A stretch of 64,000 nucleotides of DNA from Paenibacillus sp. YYML68 (GCF_027923405.1 NZ_BQYI01000001.1:4194501-4258500), one strand, 5' to 3'; positions 46,089 to 56,034 are shown, counted from the stretch's first letter. The notes: generated by a model from the letters alone, not told the origin. A program made the numbers and translations.

Positions 46089-47165
46089 TCACCTAGTAAC
46101 ATCCGTAGCGCTTGACGCCCTGACGACCAGCTTCGTCTGCAGCCTCTCGTCTATATGTCCATCTGACAGGCTGTCATCCTCTTGGCCGATCCGCTCCAGC
46201 ACGCGCCTTGCCGCTAGTCGCCCCATCTCATAGAACGGTACCATCACACTGCTCAGCGGCGGGTCCGTCACTCGGGCCGCGTCGGAATTGTCATAGCCGA
46301 TGATCGCATAGTCGTGTCCTGGAAAATATCCCTGCTCCCGCAAGCCTTGGATGAGCCCGATCGCCATACGATCGTTCGAGGCGAACACCGCATCCAGCTC
46401 TTGAATATAAGTCGCCATCTGCGTGGCCGCCCGATAGCCGCTCGTTCGACTGTAATTGCCCTCGTAATACAGCCCCTCGGGCATCTGCGTGTAATCCTCG
46501 ACATGAGCTTCCAGCAGACCCGCTTCCTTCATCGCCCGCACGTAGCCGCGGAACCGGTCTGCGCTGTTCGAATACTCAGCCGAGCCGTTCAAGAAGGCAA
46601 TGCGCCTAGCGCCTTGCTCTATTAATGCTCGCACCGCGTCATAGCTGCCTGCCTCATGATCGGCTTCAACCACATGGAAGCGCTCCCCGACGAAGCGCTG
46701 ATTCACCAGACAGTACGGATAACCGCCCTCGTGCAGACTACGAATCGCTGCTCTCTCGGGGGGCGTATCAGTAGCGCCGAGAATGAGACATGCATCCATC
46801 TTGTACGAGCGGAAGAAGGCGCTATAGTTGCTCTCCTCACCCGGCGAGCGGAACATGAGCAGCATATCGTAGCCGGATTCCTTCGACTGTTCGCCGATCC
46901 CGCTCAGCACCTCGGAGAAATAATAGGTTGAAAAAATGTGCACCTTCGGCACATACGGCAGCACGACGCCAATATTGCCGCTGCGCCGCCTTGCGAAGCT
47001 CTGCGCAATGGCGTTCGGATGGTAATGCAGCTCCTCCGCCGCCTTCATGACGCGTTGCTTGGTCGATTCACGCATCGGGCCGACTCCGTTGAACACACGG
47101 GATACCGTCGCCTCCGATACTCCGGCCAATGCGGCCACTTCTTTACGAGTTACGATCGCTCGCAC
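46089..47165 (-). CDS. LacI-family transcription regulator
   Basis: 358 residues. The N-terminal LacI helix-turn-helix (TRKEVAALAGVSEATVSRVFNG) and hinge helix are followed by a sugar-binding domain (YDMLLMFRSPGEE, VFASNDRMAIGLIQGLREQG, IIGYDNSDAARVTDPPLSSV). The start is GTG with a purine-rich stretch directly ahead, so the exact start is uncertain. No sugar operon is adjacent, so the target is unknown. Confidence 0.88.
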   Translation of the reverse strand: MRAIVTRKEVAALAGVSEATVSRVFNGVGPMRESTKQRVMKAAEELHYHPNAIAQSFARRRSGNIGVVLPYVPKVHIFSTYYFSEVLSGIGEQSKESGYDMLLMFRSPGEESNYSAFFRSYKMDACLILGATDTPPERAAIRSLHEGGYPYCLVNQRFVGERFHVVEADHEAGSYDAVRALIEQGARRIAFLNGSAEYSNSADRFRGYVRAMKEAGLLEAHVEDYTQMPEGLYYEGNYSRTSGYRAATQMATYIQELDAVFASNDRMAIGLIQGLREQGYFPGHDYAIIGYDNSDAARVTDPPLSSVMVPFYEMGRLAARRVLERIGQEDDSLSDGHIDERLQTKLVVRASSATDVTR

Positions 47166-47221
47166 CTCACTTTCATTGTTAAGTAGAGCCTGTCCCCTAC
47201 AGCGGATGGAAAGGACGGCTG

Positions 47222-48001
47222 CTAGAGCCGTCCATATGCCTTGGCGTACCGGCTGATGCGCCGGAATACGCTCTTATCTTTAATTTTACGGAATATATAA
47301 GGATCGGGGCACGTGTTAACCTCCAAAATCCACGGATACAAGCTCTCATCCAGAGCGATGTCGAGCCCGACCTCCTTCACACCCGGGTACCGCATCTGCA
47401 TACGTTGTCCAACCTCTACCCCGAGCAGCCGAAGTCTGCGCGTAAGCTGGCTGCGCGCCGCACTGCTTGCATAGGTGCCCAGTAGCTCGTGTAGATCCTT
47501 CACCGTGCCGCCGTTATGCACATTCGTGACTGCTTTATCGGGTGCCGCGACACGTCCGGCGATGCCAGTCGTCTCCCATTTGTTCGCAGGCGACTTCTGC
47601 GCCATCACTCGCAGGTCGAAGCGGCGTCCTTTATATTTTAACAGATGTATCCCCTTCTGAGCTAAATATTTACGCTTTTTGATCAGCTGAAACAACGAAT
47701 CGCGTAATTCATCGAACGATTTGAACGTTCGTACGGTCGTACCGGCATGATACGAGTATTCGGCGCGATCGAGATGGTGCTCAATGCGAATGACCCCATC
47801 ACCGAACATGCCCCGATTCGGCTTAATGTAGATCATCTTGTACTGCTTCAGCATGCTCTGCAGCGTGCCCGGCGTTAAGATTCTCGTATCCGGAACATGC
47901 CTTGCAATGGAGCTCTTCTTCATCAGTGCTTGCGTCTTTGACCACTTGCTGGACACATATCGGCAACAACGTATTTTTTTATTTGCTGACTTTCGCTTCA
48001 C
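47222..48001 (-). CDS. YheC/YheD-family ATP-grasp protein
   Basis: 259 residues. The ATP-grasp core is seen in YIKPNRGMFGDGVIRI, FDLRVMAQK and the metal site LYPWILEVNTCPDP. YheC/D proteins are spore-coat-associated in Bacillus and of unknown chemistry. The start is probably GTG at 48001 with AAAGGTGG about twelve bases ahead. It runs in the same direction as the glycosyltransferase gene 66 bases upstream and may be cotranscribed. Confidence 0.8.
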   Translation of the reverse strand: MKRKSANKKIRCCRYVSSKWSKTQALMKKSSIARHVPDTRILTPGTLQSMLKQYKMIYIKPNRGMFGDGVIRIEHHLDRAEYSYHAGTTVRTFKSFDELRDSLFQLIKKRKYLAQKGIHLLKYKGRRFDLRVMAQKSPANKWETTGIAGRVAAPDKAVTNVHNGGTVKDLHELLGTYASSAARSQLTRRLRLLGVEVGQRMQMRYPGVKEVGLDIALDESLYPWILEVNTCPDPYIFRKIKDKSVFRRISRYAKAYGRL

Positions 48002-48067
48002 TGTTGACCCGAACCACCTTTCGCTTCATGTACACGTTCGTCTGATTAAGCGAGGCCGACGCCTCAC

Positions 48068-49213
48068 TCAACGCTTCGCCCGGCTGCCCCGCTCCCGGTA
48101 CAGCTCTGCCAGTCGGCTAGCGGTCAGCTCCCAGCTGAAGCGACTCTTCACCGTACGCCGCCCCGCCTTCGCAAGACGTGCGGCGAGCCTAGGCGACCGC
48201 TGCAGCTTCCGGATCGCCGAAGCATACGCCTTAGGCGAGCGGTACTTCGTCACGAGCAGCCCGTTCTGACGATGCTGCACGATCTCGCGGATGCCGCCAT
48301 TCGCAGCGGCAATGACCGGCACGCCCGATGCCATCGCCTCAACGTTCACGAGGCCGAACGCCTCGTGGCCTTGCGACGGACAGACGAGGCAGTCCGCCTC
48401 GCGGTAGACGTCCGGCATCCTCTTATGTGGCACCGAGCCGAGGAATTGCACACGTAGCCGAAGACTTGCGGCGAGCCGCTTGAGCCTTGCGGCATATGGA
48501 CCCGTTACCGGTCCGCCTGCGATTGTCAGCGACAGGCTCCGTCCTACGCTTGCCGCCTCCGCCTGCTTGACGGCCTTCATCAGCACAGGAATGCCCTTCT
48601 GCCGCACGAGCCGCCCGGCATACAGGACGCGGAAGGCGGCCGACCGTGCTGCAGAACGACGTTTCGCCTGGCGGAATGCCTCCGTATCGACGCCGAGCCA
48701 TACCTCGCGAATGCGCCTTGCGACAGACGGGAACCGCGCCGACAGCTTCTCCCGAAGCGATGCGCTGTTCGCGACGATGCCATGGACCGCCGACAGACAG
48801 GCGGAGGCGTTCTTGCGTTTGATTTTGCGAGGCGAGACGAAGGTGAGGGAATGAAGGAACAGCCATACGGGCGTGCCGGGCAGCGCTCGCTGTACAGCGG
48901 CAGCCAGCTTCGGTCGATTGTCGACCTGCACGGCATCGAAGCGTCCACCACGGTGAGCACGCTGCTGCAGCGACTGCACCGCCTTCAGCACCGCCTTCTG
49001 GTACTCCCCCTCTGAGCCCGACGGCACGCGAACAATGGTCAAGCGGCTGGACATCTCGGACCTGTTCGGATATTTCGGGTGTCTGCGGCTGATGACCGTC
49101 ACCTCGTGCTTCTTCGCTAGTCTGTTTGCGATTGCCCAGATGCATATTTCGACCGACCCTCCGAGAAGCGGAGGCACCGGAATTTGCTCAGGCGCTATAA
49201 TTAAGATCCTCAC
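48068..49213 (-). CDS. Family 4 glycosyltransferase
   Basis: 381 residues, GT-B fold. The N-terminal acceptor side begins MRILIIAPEQIPVPPLLGGSVE. The donor site shows YAGRLVRQKG and the E-x7-E motif in EAFGLVNVEAMASG. It transfers a sugar from a nucleotide donor. With the adjacent ATP-grasp protein it may act on a spore-surface polymer, which is inference from context only. Confidence 0.85.
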   Translation of the reverse strand: MRILIIAPEQIPVPPLLGGSVEICIWAIANRLAKKHEVTVISRRHPKYPNRSEMSSRLTIVRVPSGSEGEYQKAVLKAVQSLQQRAHRGGRFDAVQVDNRPKLAAAVQRALPGTPVWLFLHSLTFVSPRKIKRKNASACLSAVHGIVANSASLREKLSARFPSVARRIREVWLGVDTEAFRQAKRRSAARSAAFRVLYAGRLVRQKGIPVLMKAVKQAEAASVGRSLSLTIAGGPVTGPYAARLKRLAASLRLRVQFLGSVPHKRMPDVYREADCLVCPSQGHEAFGLVNVEAMASGVPVIAAANGGIREIVQHRQNGLLVTKYRSPKAYASAIRKLQRSPRLAARLAKAGRRTVKSRFSWELTASRLAELYRERGSRAKR

Positions 49214-49325
49214 GGGAATGCTCCCTGCCCTTCTGAGGCTGACATACGCTCATCATGATATTGCCCTTAGTATCGTATGCCTGCAGTCGTCTTGGCGTCC
49301 GTGTCGTGCGTCTAGATGGGCGCAC

Positions 49326-49372
49326 AAAAAGCCTTCACCACCCGCCCTGAAGGGCGAAAGCAGCGAAGGCTG
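49326..49372 (-). terminator. Terminator of prfC
   Basis: On the minus strand AGCCTTC...CGCCCT-TC-AGGGCG...GAAGGCT runs into TTTTTG, 50 bases past the prfC stop. Confidence 0.8.
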
Positions 49373-49422
49373 TTGCAATACGTCATCGAATACTCAGGTC
49401 ACCACAGTACAGTCGACTCGAC

Positions 49423-51009
49423 TTAAGGCGCCGTCTCTAGAAACTTCAGCGTCGGGTTCTTCTCCGTCGACGTGCGCAGCGCATACTCGTTCTCGAACAG
49501 CGCCACGTAGTTGTCGTTCTTGTCCTTCACGAGCTGCGAATTGATGCGGAACTTCGAAGGGTCGATGTCGTCGCCGACGAGCCAGCGGGCGAATTGGTAC
49601 GTCATGCGCGACAGCTGCACATCGACGCCGTATTCCCCCTTCATCCGGTACTCGAACACCTCGAACTGGAGCTGACCGACGACACCGAGAATGAGATCCT
49701 CGAAGCCGATCGTCTTGAAGACCTGAATCGTGCCCTCCTCCGTCAGCTGGTCAACACCCTTCTGGAACTGCTTATGCTTCAGCGCGTTCTTGACCGTCAC
49801 CTTGGAGAACAGCTCTGGCGAGAACGTCGGCAGCTCGTCGAACTCGAGCACGCCCGCTTGGCTGAGCGTATCGCCGATGCGGAAGATGCCCGGATCGAAC
49901 AGACCGATGATGTCGCCCGGGAACGCCTCGTCCACGATGTCGCGATCCTGCGCGAGAAACTGCTGCGGCTGCGACAGCTTGATGTCCTTGCCCGCACGCA
50001 CGTGCTTCACGCTCATGCCGCGCTCGAACTTCCCCGAGCAGATGCGCAGGAACGCGAGACGGTCGCGGTGAGCCGGGTTCATGTTCGCCTGAATCTTGAA
50101 CACGTAGCCCGTGAACTTCTCATTGAGCGGCTCGATGATGCTACCGTCGCTGGTCTTGCGTGATGTCGGCGCAGGCGCGAGCTGCAGGAAGTTCTCGAGG
50201 AACGTCTGCACGCCGAAGTTGTTGATCGCACTGCCGAAGAACACTGGCGTCAGCTCTCCGGTACGCACCTTCTCATAATCGAACTCGTCACCCGCCACGT
50301 CGAGCAGCTCCAGATCCTGCACGAGCTGATCGTAGAAGAACTCGCCTGCAATCTCCTTCACGATCGGGTCCTCATAGCCGCTGACCTTCTTCACCTTAAT
50401 CTCGCGGTGGTCGTCGCCCTGGAACAGCTCCACCTGCGTCAGCTTGCGGTCGTACACGCCGCAGAACTGCTTGCCCATGCCGATCGGCCAGTTCATCGGG
50501 TACGAGCGGATGCCGAGCAAGTTCTCCAGCTCCTCCAGCAGCTCGAACGGATTACGTCCCTCACGGTCCAGCTTGTTAATGAAGGTGAAGATCGGAATGC
50601 CGCGCATCCGGCACACCTGGAACAGCTTCTTCGTCTGTGCCTCGACACCCTTCGCCGAGTCGATCAGCATGACCGCGCTATCCGCCGCTGTCAGCGTCCG
50701 GTACGTGTCCTCACTGAAGTCCTGATGACCCGGTGTATCGAGAATGTTCACCCGATGTCCGTTGTAATCGAACTGCATCACGCTGGACGTAACCGAGATT
50801 CCGCGCTGCTTCTCGATCTCCATCCAGTCGCTCGTCGCGTGACGGCTCGCCTTGCGTCCCTTCACCGTACCCGCCAGACGAATCGCGCCTCCGAACAGCA
50901 GCAGCTTCTCGGTGAGTGTCGTTTTTCCCGCATCCGGGTGAGAAATAATGGCGAACGTTCTGCGCTTCTGAACCTCTTCAGACAGCTTCTTGCTTATATC
51001 TGTACTCAT
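49423..51009 (-). CDS. prfC: Peptide chain release factor 3
   Basis: 528 residues. A translational GTPase that recycles release factors 1 and 2 from the ribosome. GTP-binding motifs: SHPDAGKTTLTEK, DTPGHQDFSEDT, NKLDREGRNP. The switch stretch KQRGISVTSSVMQFDY is typical of RF3. Full length, with the C-terminal domains (VVGQLQFEVFEYRMKGEYGVDV) complete. Monocistronic, with its own terminator. Confidence 0.96.
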   Translation of the reverse strand: MSTDISKKLSEEVQKRRTFAIISHPDAGKTTLTEKLLLFGGAIRLAGTVKGRKASRHATSDWMEIEKQRGISVTSSVMQFDYNGHRVNILDTPGHQDFSEDTYRTLTAADSAVMLIDSAKGVEAQTKKLFQVCRMRGIPIFTFINKLDREGRNPFELLEELENLLGIRSYPMNWPIGMGKQFCGVYDRKLTQVELFQGDDHREIKVKKVSGYEDPIVKEIAGEFFYDQLVQDLELLDVAGDEFDYEKVRTGELTPVFFGSAINNFGVQTFLENFLQLAPAPTSRKTSDGSIIEPLNEKFTGYVFKIQANMNPAHRDRLAFLRICSGKFERGMSVKHVRAGKDIKLSQPQQFLAQDRDIVDEAFPGDIIGLFDPGIFRIGDTLSQAGVLEFDELPTFSPELFSKVTVKNALKHKQFQKGVDQLTEEGTIQVFKTIGFEDLILGVVGQLQFEVFEYRMKGEYGVDVQLSRMTYQFARWLVGDDIDPSKFRINSQLVKDKNDNYVALFENEYALRTSTEKNPTLKFLETAP

Positions 51010-51061
51010 AGTCGGTCTAGTTCCTTCCTTGGCCTTAAGTTTATTTATGAATCAACGAGTG

Positions 51062-52123
51062 TTAGGCGAACGGGACTGTCCAGTCCGCTTCCTTCACCCA
51101 CTTACGCGAAGCGAATTCCCGGCCTCTCAGCCTGACCCGATCCGCGAACACCTCGACGTACATCCCTTGCGCCTTCTCCTTCGCCACATGCTCATACTTC
51201 TCATTCAGCACGCGGCCAACCGACGAGTTGTGGAAGTAATGGAACCCTTCCTTCACATAATGCTCGCCCTTCCCTGCAAAATCCTGATGCCGATGTCCGC
51301 AGAACACGAACACGTTCTTGTACGGCTTCAAAATCGCGCGCAGCCGCTGCGCCGGGATCAGCTGGTGACTCTTGCCGTCCTGACCAGCAGGCGGCAGCGG
51401 CTGGTGCGTCAGAATGAACACCGGACTACCGTCCTTGTGCGGAGCGAGCTGCTGCTCCAGCCAGCGAAGCTGCTCCTCGGAGTACCAGGCGCCCTCGCCC
51501 ACCTCCGGCCGCTCCTGCACGTACGTCTCTTGCGACAGCGCGATCAGATGATGTCCATTCACCCATGCGTCATGATAAGGCTTCTTCAGGCCAAAAAACT
51601 GCTGGAACCGCTCCCGAGACTGCCAATCCGTCTTGCCATGCGGCATCGTCTTCGGATTGAACTGCCCGCTCCGGTCCAGCCAGACGTGGTAATAGTCGTG
51701 GTTACCCATATTGGCGTACACTGGCGGCAGCTTGTAGGCCGCTAGCAGCTTGCGCAGCTCCCCGTACTCCTCATCCGTACCGTATTCGGTCAAGTCACCC
51801 GTAAGCGCAATCGCACCTACTCTCGTATCCATCTGCTCGATGTCGGTCAGTGCCTGCTTCAGATGCCGGATCGTGCCGGGGTCGTGCTTCGATATATGAA
51901 GATCGCTGAGTACCATGAAGGCGAATAACGGCACCGCCTCGGCCTCTTGCCGCGGCTCGCGCTGTTCTGCGCGAGCTCCGTCCGCCGCCTGCGATCGTGC
52001 GCCTCCATCCAGCAGTCGGCTCGACCGGCCCATACGCTCCATCAGCTCCAAGAAGCCGACGACCAGCGCCGCCCCCCATGCCAGAAGGCCAAGCAGCCAG
52101 ACGACGAATGCTCGCCTCGTCAT
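51062..52123 (-). CDS. Membrane-anchored calcineurin-type metallophosphoesterase
   Basis: 353 residues. An N-terminal membrane anchor (VVWLLGLLAWGAALVVGFLEL) precedes a low-complexity linker. The two-metal phosphoesterase core has SDLHISKHD, GDLTEYG, GNHDYYH, THQPLPP and CGHRHQDF, all intact. It should act outside the membrane or on its surface. The substrate is unknown. Confidence 0.88.
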   Translation of the reverse strand: MTRRAFVVWLLGLLAWGAALVVGFLELMERMGRSSRLLDGGARSQAADGARAEQREPRQEAEAVPLFAFMVLSDLHISKHDPGTIRHLKQALTDIEQMDTRVGAIALTGDLTEYGTDEEYGELRKLLAAYKLPPVYANMGNHDYYHVWLDRSGQFNPKTMPHGKTDWQSRERFQQFFGLKKPYHDAWVNGHHLIALSQETYVQERPEVGEGAWYSEEQLRWLEQQLAPHKDGSPVFILTHQPLPPAGQDGKSHQLIPAQRLRAILKPYKNVFVFCGHRHQDFAGKGEHYVKEGFHYFHNSSVGRVLNEKYEHVAKEKAQGMYVEVFADRVRLRGREFASRKWVKEADWTVPFA

Positions 52124-52188
52124 ATGTGCTCCCTCCCTGCTCGCTGAGGCTTACACTCCATCATACCATATTTGTGAGAATGAAAAAA

Positions 52189-52233
52189 AGAGACTGTCCA
52201 GCAGCAGCCAACAGCCGCCCCCGAACAATCTCT
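52189..52233 (-). terminator. Terminator of the cyclase gene
   Basis: On the minus strand AGAGATTGT pairs with ACAGTCTCT (one G-T pair) and is followed by TTTTTTT. Confidence 0.7.
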
Positions 52234-52248
52234 CTATGCTACTCAAAC

Positions 52249-52872
52249 CTAAGAGCCAAGCAGGAACGCTCTCGCCGGAGCCGCCTCAATGCCCTCCAGC
52301 TTCAGCGGAGCGAGCACGAAGAAGTACGTGCCAGCCGGCACGTCCGCGAGCCGCAGCCCCTCGAGAATGAGCACGTTATTACGCATCAGCGTACGGTGTG
52401 TGCCGTACTCCGGCTGCGAGCGCTCGATGCCGAGCGCATCCGTGCCAACGCCCTTAATCCCGAGCTCGGCCAAATATTGCGCCCCGTCCTCCTTCAGGAA
52501 GATGAAGTCCAGCTCGAACTTATCGGTGAACGAATTGCTTGTCTTGAATAGAATCCATTCGCCCTTCTGAATCGCCAATGGCTCCAGGTCCGCCTTCGTC
52601 ACGCCGTCCACGACATGCGTCAGGTCGAGCACACGCGCCGTTCCGATCAAGTCCTGCAGCGGGATCGTCTCAATCGTCGCCCCGTCCTTGAGCATGTGCA
52701 GCGGCGCATCCAGATGCGTGCCCGTATGCGCGTCAAGACTGATGCGCGTCTCGTACGTTTGGCCCGTCTCGTGATTGCCTGTATTCTCGAAGCTAGGGCG
52801 CTTCGCATCCCTATCCTTCCACACCATCATGTCACGATGAATTGTCATCGAGATATCGTACAGCTTGAACAT
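52249..52872 (-). CDS. Cyclase/kynurenine-formamidase-fold hydrolase
   Basis: 207 residues. The metal site HTGTHLDAPLH near residues 50-60 is the signature of the cyclase family (PF04199), which includes bacterial arylformamidase KynB. The start is the ATG nine bases behind GGAGG; an earlier GTG abuts that site. No tryptophan-degradation genes are nearby, so the substrate is open. Confidence 0.82.
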   Translation of the reverse strand: MFKLYDISMTIHRDMMVWKDRDAKRPSFENTGNHETGQTYETRISLDAHTGTHLDAPLHMLKDGATIETIPLQDLIGTARVLDLTHVVDGVTKADLEPLAIQKGEWILFKTSNSFTDKFELDFIFLKEDGAQYLAELGIKGVGTDALGIERSQPEYGTHRTLMRNNVLILEGLRLADVPAGTYFFVLAPLKLEGIEAAPARAFLLGS

Positions 52873-52906
52873 CGTCCGCACCCTCCTTATTGAACCGCTA
52901 GTCTTC

Positions 52907-52931
52907 GCTTAGCGCTGCATAGACTCCTACG
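52907..52931. repeat. Imperfect copy of the zwf 3' end
   Basis: Twenty-five bases here match 52951-52975, the end of zwf including its stop codon, with five mismatches. It looks like a small tandem duplication. Confidence 0.5.
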
Positions 52932-52952
52932 TCGTCAGTTCTTACATGAAGC

Positions 52953-54473
52953 TTAGCGCTGCGTGAACTCCCACGCCACCTCGTTCTCGTCCTGCCCGTT
53001 CACCGGCCACCACTTGAAGCCGTCCTGCGTCACGAGCTTCTGCCCGCGCTCCGGTCCCCATGTGCCTGCTGCGTACGTCTGGAGATCGTCTGCGCCTTCC
53101 TTCCACGCCGACTCGATCTGGTCGACATACTTCCACGCCAGTGCAACCTCGTCCCATCGGGTGAAATACGTCGAGTCGCCGCGCGCCGCATCGTAGAGCA
53201 GCCGCTCGTACGCCTCAGGCGTGTTCAGTCCGACCTGGCAGCTCTGGCAGAAGTCCATCGCCACCGGCACGATCACACCCTCAGAGCCCGGCTGCTTCGC
53301 ATTCATCTTGAAGTAGATGCCCTCCATCGGGTTGACGCGGAAGACGAGCAGGTTCGGCTCGAGCTTATGCTTCGTCGACAAGTACACGTTGTTCGGCACG
53401 TTCTTGAACTCCACCACGACCTCGGTCGTCTTCACCGGCAGCCGCTTGCCTGTCCGAATGTAGAACGGTACGCCAGCCCAGCGGAAGTTATCCACGAATA
53501 CCCGCGCGGCAAAATACGTCTCCGTCGCCGACTCCGGATTCACCTTGTCCTCCTGACGATACCCCGGCACCTGCTGCCCCTTCATCGTGCCTTGCGAATA
53601 TTGACCGCGAACGGTGTTCGCCCGCACATCCGCAGCGCTCTCGAAGCCGCGCAGACTGCGCAGCACCTTCACCTTCTCATCGCGGATATCCTCCGGATGC
53701 ATCCGGCTTGGCGGCTCCATCGCCATAATTGCGAGCATCTGCAGCATATGGTTCTGACCCATATCGCGCAGCGCGCCCGAGCGGTCGTAGTAGCCGCCGC
53801 GCTCCTCGACGCCGACCGTTTCACTCAGCGTAATCTGAATGTTGCTAATATATTTGTTGTTCCACAGCGGCTCGAAGAACGCATTCGCGAAGCGTACAAC
53901 GTTGATGTTCTGCACCATTTCTTTGCCGAGATAATGGTCAATGCGGTATATATCCTGCTCCTCGAACACTTGGCGAATCTCCGCATTCAGCTTCTCAGCC
54001 GACTTCAGATCATAGCCGAATGGCTTCTCAATAACGACGCGGTGCCAGCCCTCCGTCTCGAGCAGCCCGCCTGCCTTCAGGTTGTGCGACACAGGACCGA
54101 ACAGCTCTGGCGCGAGCGCGAGGTAGGACAGCTTGTTGCCGCCCGCATCGAACTTCTCGTCGAGCCGATCCGTCAGCGCCTTCAGCTCACGGAAGCTGTT
54201 CACATCGTTAATATCTAATGACATGTATTCAAAATGGTCAGCGAACGACTCCCACCGCTCGTCCTTGGTGACGTTGTAACGCGCGAACTCTTTAATAGAC
54301 TCCAGCACGTCCTCGCGGAACTCCTCATTCGTGCGCGAACGACGGGCAAGGCCGACGACGGCGAACTTCTCTCCGAGCTTACGTTCGCGGTACAAGCTGT
54401 AGAACGCCGGGAACAGCTTGCGGCGTGCCAGATCCCCTGTAGCTCCGAATATTAGAAACACAGCATTGGTCAT
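52953..54473 (-). CDS. zwf: Glucose-6-phosphate 1-dehydrogenase
   Basis: The first enzyme of the oxidative pentose phosphate pathway: glucose 6-phosphate plus NADP to 6-phosphogluconolactone. The nucleotide-binding motif FGATGDLARRK and the active-site signature RIDHYLGKE are intact. The ATG at 54473 has a GAGGGA site ahead and gives 506 residues; another ATG four codons earlier is too close to its purine stretch. Monocistronic. Confidence 0.96.
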   Translation of the reverse strand: MTNAVFLIFGATGDLARRKLFPAFYSLYRERKLGEKFAVVGLARRSRTNEEFREDVLESIKEFARYNVTKDERWESFADHFEYMSLDINDVNSFRELKALTDRLDEKFDAGGNKLSYLALAPELFGPVSHNLKAGGLLETEGWHRVVIEKPFGYDLKSAEKLNAEIRQVFEEQDIYRIDHYLGKEMVQNINVVRFANAFFEPLWNNKYISNIQITLSETVGVEERGGYYDRSGALRDMGQNHMLQMLAIMAMEPPSRMHPEDIRDEKVKVLRSLRGFESAADVRANTVRGQYSQGTMKGQQVPGYRQEDKVNPESATETYFAARVFVDNFRWAGVPFYIRTGKRLPVKTTEVVVEFKNVPNNVYLSTKHKLEPNLLVFRVNPMEGIYFKMNAKQPGSEGVIVPVAMDFCQSCQVGLNTPEAYERLLYDAARGDSTYFTRWDEVALAWKYVDQIESAWKEGADDLQTYAAGTWGPERGQKLVTQDGFKWWPVNGQDENEVAWEFTQR

Positions 54474-54531
54474 AATTTCCCTCATTCTCTCTCATCATTT
54501 TCCTTAAGCATAACGAAAATGAGACACAGTT

Positions 54532-55377
54532 TCAATACTCCGTTGTAATAAGCGGTGCTCCGATCGTCAGCCTGCTCTTGCCTGTCCGCGAATCGCGATG
54601 CTGCGCCGTCTGGAAGCTCAGCTTATTCGCCCCGCTGCTCGCGTAGCCCCGCAGCTCCTGCGACCCGTAGGAGACGCTGACCGTTCCGACGTCCTCATAG
54701 CGCTCAAGCTCGCTACCGCCAAGCTTGGCGGCAACCGCGCCTAAGATCGCCTCAGCCTCGTGCTCTTGCTTGTGCTCCTGCCCATGCTCTGGCTCCTGTC
54801 CACGCTCCAGCTCGCGGCCATCCAGCTCTCCCTGGATCATCACGTTCCAGCTCGCCTGCCAGCCAAGTCCGGCCATCGCCTCATCCACCCGCGCTTGTAG
54901 TGCCACGACCGCGTCCGACCGCTCCAGCGGGAACGACTCGCACTCCAGCTTCACGATGCCGTACAGCTCACCTGGCTGCAGCTCGGTCAGCAGCAGCGTC
55001 TGCATGCAGCCGCGCAGCTCCTCTGTCAGCGCACCGCTCTGGCGGTATACCGGATGTCCGGACTGCTCACCCCCTTCGCCAGCTGCTGTTAGGCCGAGCT
55101 GCTCCCCCCATTTCTCACCTAATAACAGCAGTCCTCCCACATGCTCCATATCGTTCACCTGAATGGGACCGGTCTTCTTCAGCGTCAGCCTGACAGCGGC
55201 GTCTTGACCGAATGCCTCTCTCGCAGCCGCCAGCAGCTTCTTCGTATCCTCATGTGCTCCCTCTGCACGAGCCGAGGCTTGTACCTGTACCGCCGCCCAC
55301 ACACTAATTACGAGCACCATAGCCAGCACAGCCGCCATCATCGAACGCTTCGTCATCACCAGATCCCATCCTCTCAA
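54532..55377 (-). CDS. ywmB: YwmB-family exported protein
   Basis: 281 residues. An N-terminal signal/anchor (MMAAVLAMVLVISVWAAVQVQA) is followed by a two-domain body and a typical end, SRLTIGAPLITTEY. This matches the YwmB family, whose structure resembles TATA-binding proteins although its role is unknown. A Glu/His/Gln-rich insert (EPEHGQEHKQEHEAEA) splits the second half and looks like local repeat expansion. The start could be an ATG at codon 8. Confidence 0.65.
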   Translation of the reverse strand: MRGWDLVMTKRSMMAAVLAMVLVISVWAAVQVQASARAEGAHEDTKKLLAAAREAFGQDAAVRLTLKKTGPIQVNDMEHVGGLLLLGEKWGEQLGLTAAGEGGEQSGHPVYRQSGALTEELRGCMQTLLLTELQPGELYGIVKLECESFPLERSDAVVALQARVDEAMAGLGWQASWNVMIQGELDGRELERGQEPEHGQEHKQEHEAEAILGAVAAKLGGSELERYEDVGTVSVSYGSQELRGYASSGANKLSFQTAQHRDSRTGKSRLTIGAPLITTEY

Positions 55378-55561
55378 GCCGAATCTATCACTCTAGCAAT
55401 CAGCTTGCCCGGATTCGTATCGAGTTATACGGTGCGTTACAGCTTACTCCACATTTAGGCGCATTCACCTGGGCATTCGTCCATAACACAAGGGCGGATG
55501 CCGCATAGTCTGAAGTGTAGGCTATTACTCAATCGAACTTACGACGGAGGTGATTTCGATC

Positions 55562-55954
55562 ATGAAACGCATTTACCCGATCTGCGAGGCAGAATGCGCG
55601 CCTCATTACGGCAAGCCGGTATGTGTCATTCTTCGTGACGGAACCGAAGTGATGGGCGTCATGTCCTGCATCGAGAACGGCAAGCTGATCCTCGGTACAG
55701 ACAACACGGCTGAGGCTGAAGTCGAGGCGCTAACGAATGCTGCACTGCCAGCAGCGAAGCGCTCCAAGCGTTCCTCTAAGCTCAGAACGTCCTCTTCCAA
55801 GCTGAAGCGCGCAGCTTCGAGCAAGGCACGCAAGCAGCAGGTTACGACATCTGCATACCCTTACGGTCCATACCCCTATCCGTATCCAGGCTTCCGCGCA
55901 GGACGCATCGCTCTCGACCTTGCGCTCATCACCCTGCTACTCATTCTGATCTAG
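55562..55954 (+). CDS. Small basic protein with Sm-like head and hydrophobic tail
   Basis: 130 residues from the ATG eight bases behind GGAGGTGA. Residues ~10-50 (GKPVCVILRDGTEVMGVMSCIENGKLILG) read like an Sm-like beta strand pattern. A Lys/Ser/Arg-rich linker, a Tyr-Pro repeat (YPYGPYPYPYPGF) and a hydrophobic C-terminus (LDLALITLLLILI) follow. The composition is like that of spore-coat proteins. I do not recognise the family. Confidence 0.65.
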   Translation: MKRIYPICEAECAPHYGKPVCVILRDGTEVMGVMSCIENGKLILGTDNTAEAEVEALTNAALPAAKRSKRSSKLRTSSSKLKRAASSKARKQQVTTSAYPYGPYPYPYPGFRAGRIALDLALITLLLILI

Positions 55955-55962
55955 AAGAATTA

Positions 55963-56019
55963 CCAAAAAACCAAGTCCCTTGCGGCGCTATTTGTCGCCC
56001 GAGGTACTTGGTTTTTTTT
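55963..56019. terminator. Strong bidirectional terminator
   Basis: AAAAAACCAAGT...GGCG, a loop, CGCC...ACTTGGTTTTTTTT lies between two convergent genes, with A and T runs on both sides. Confidence 0.9.
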
Positions 56020-56034
56020 CATCCACATAGCCAT

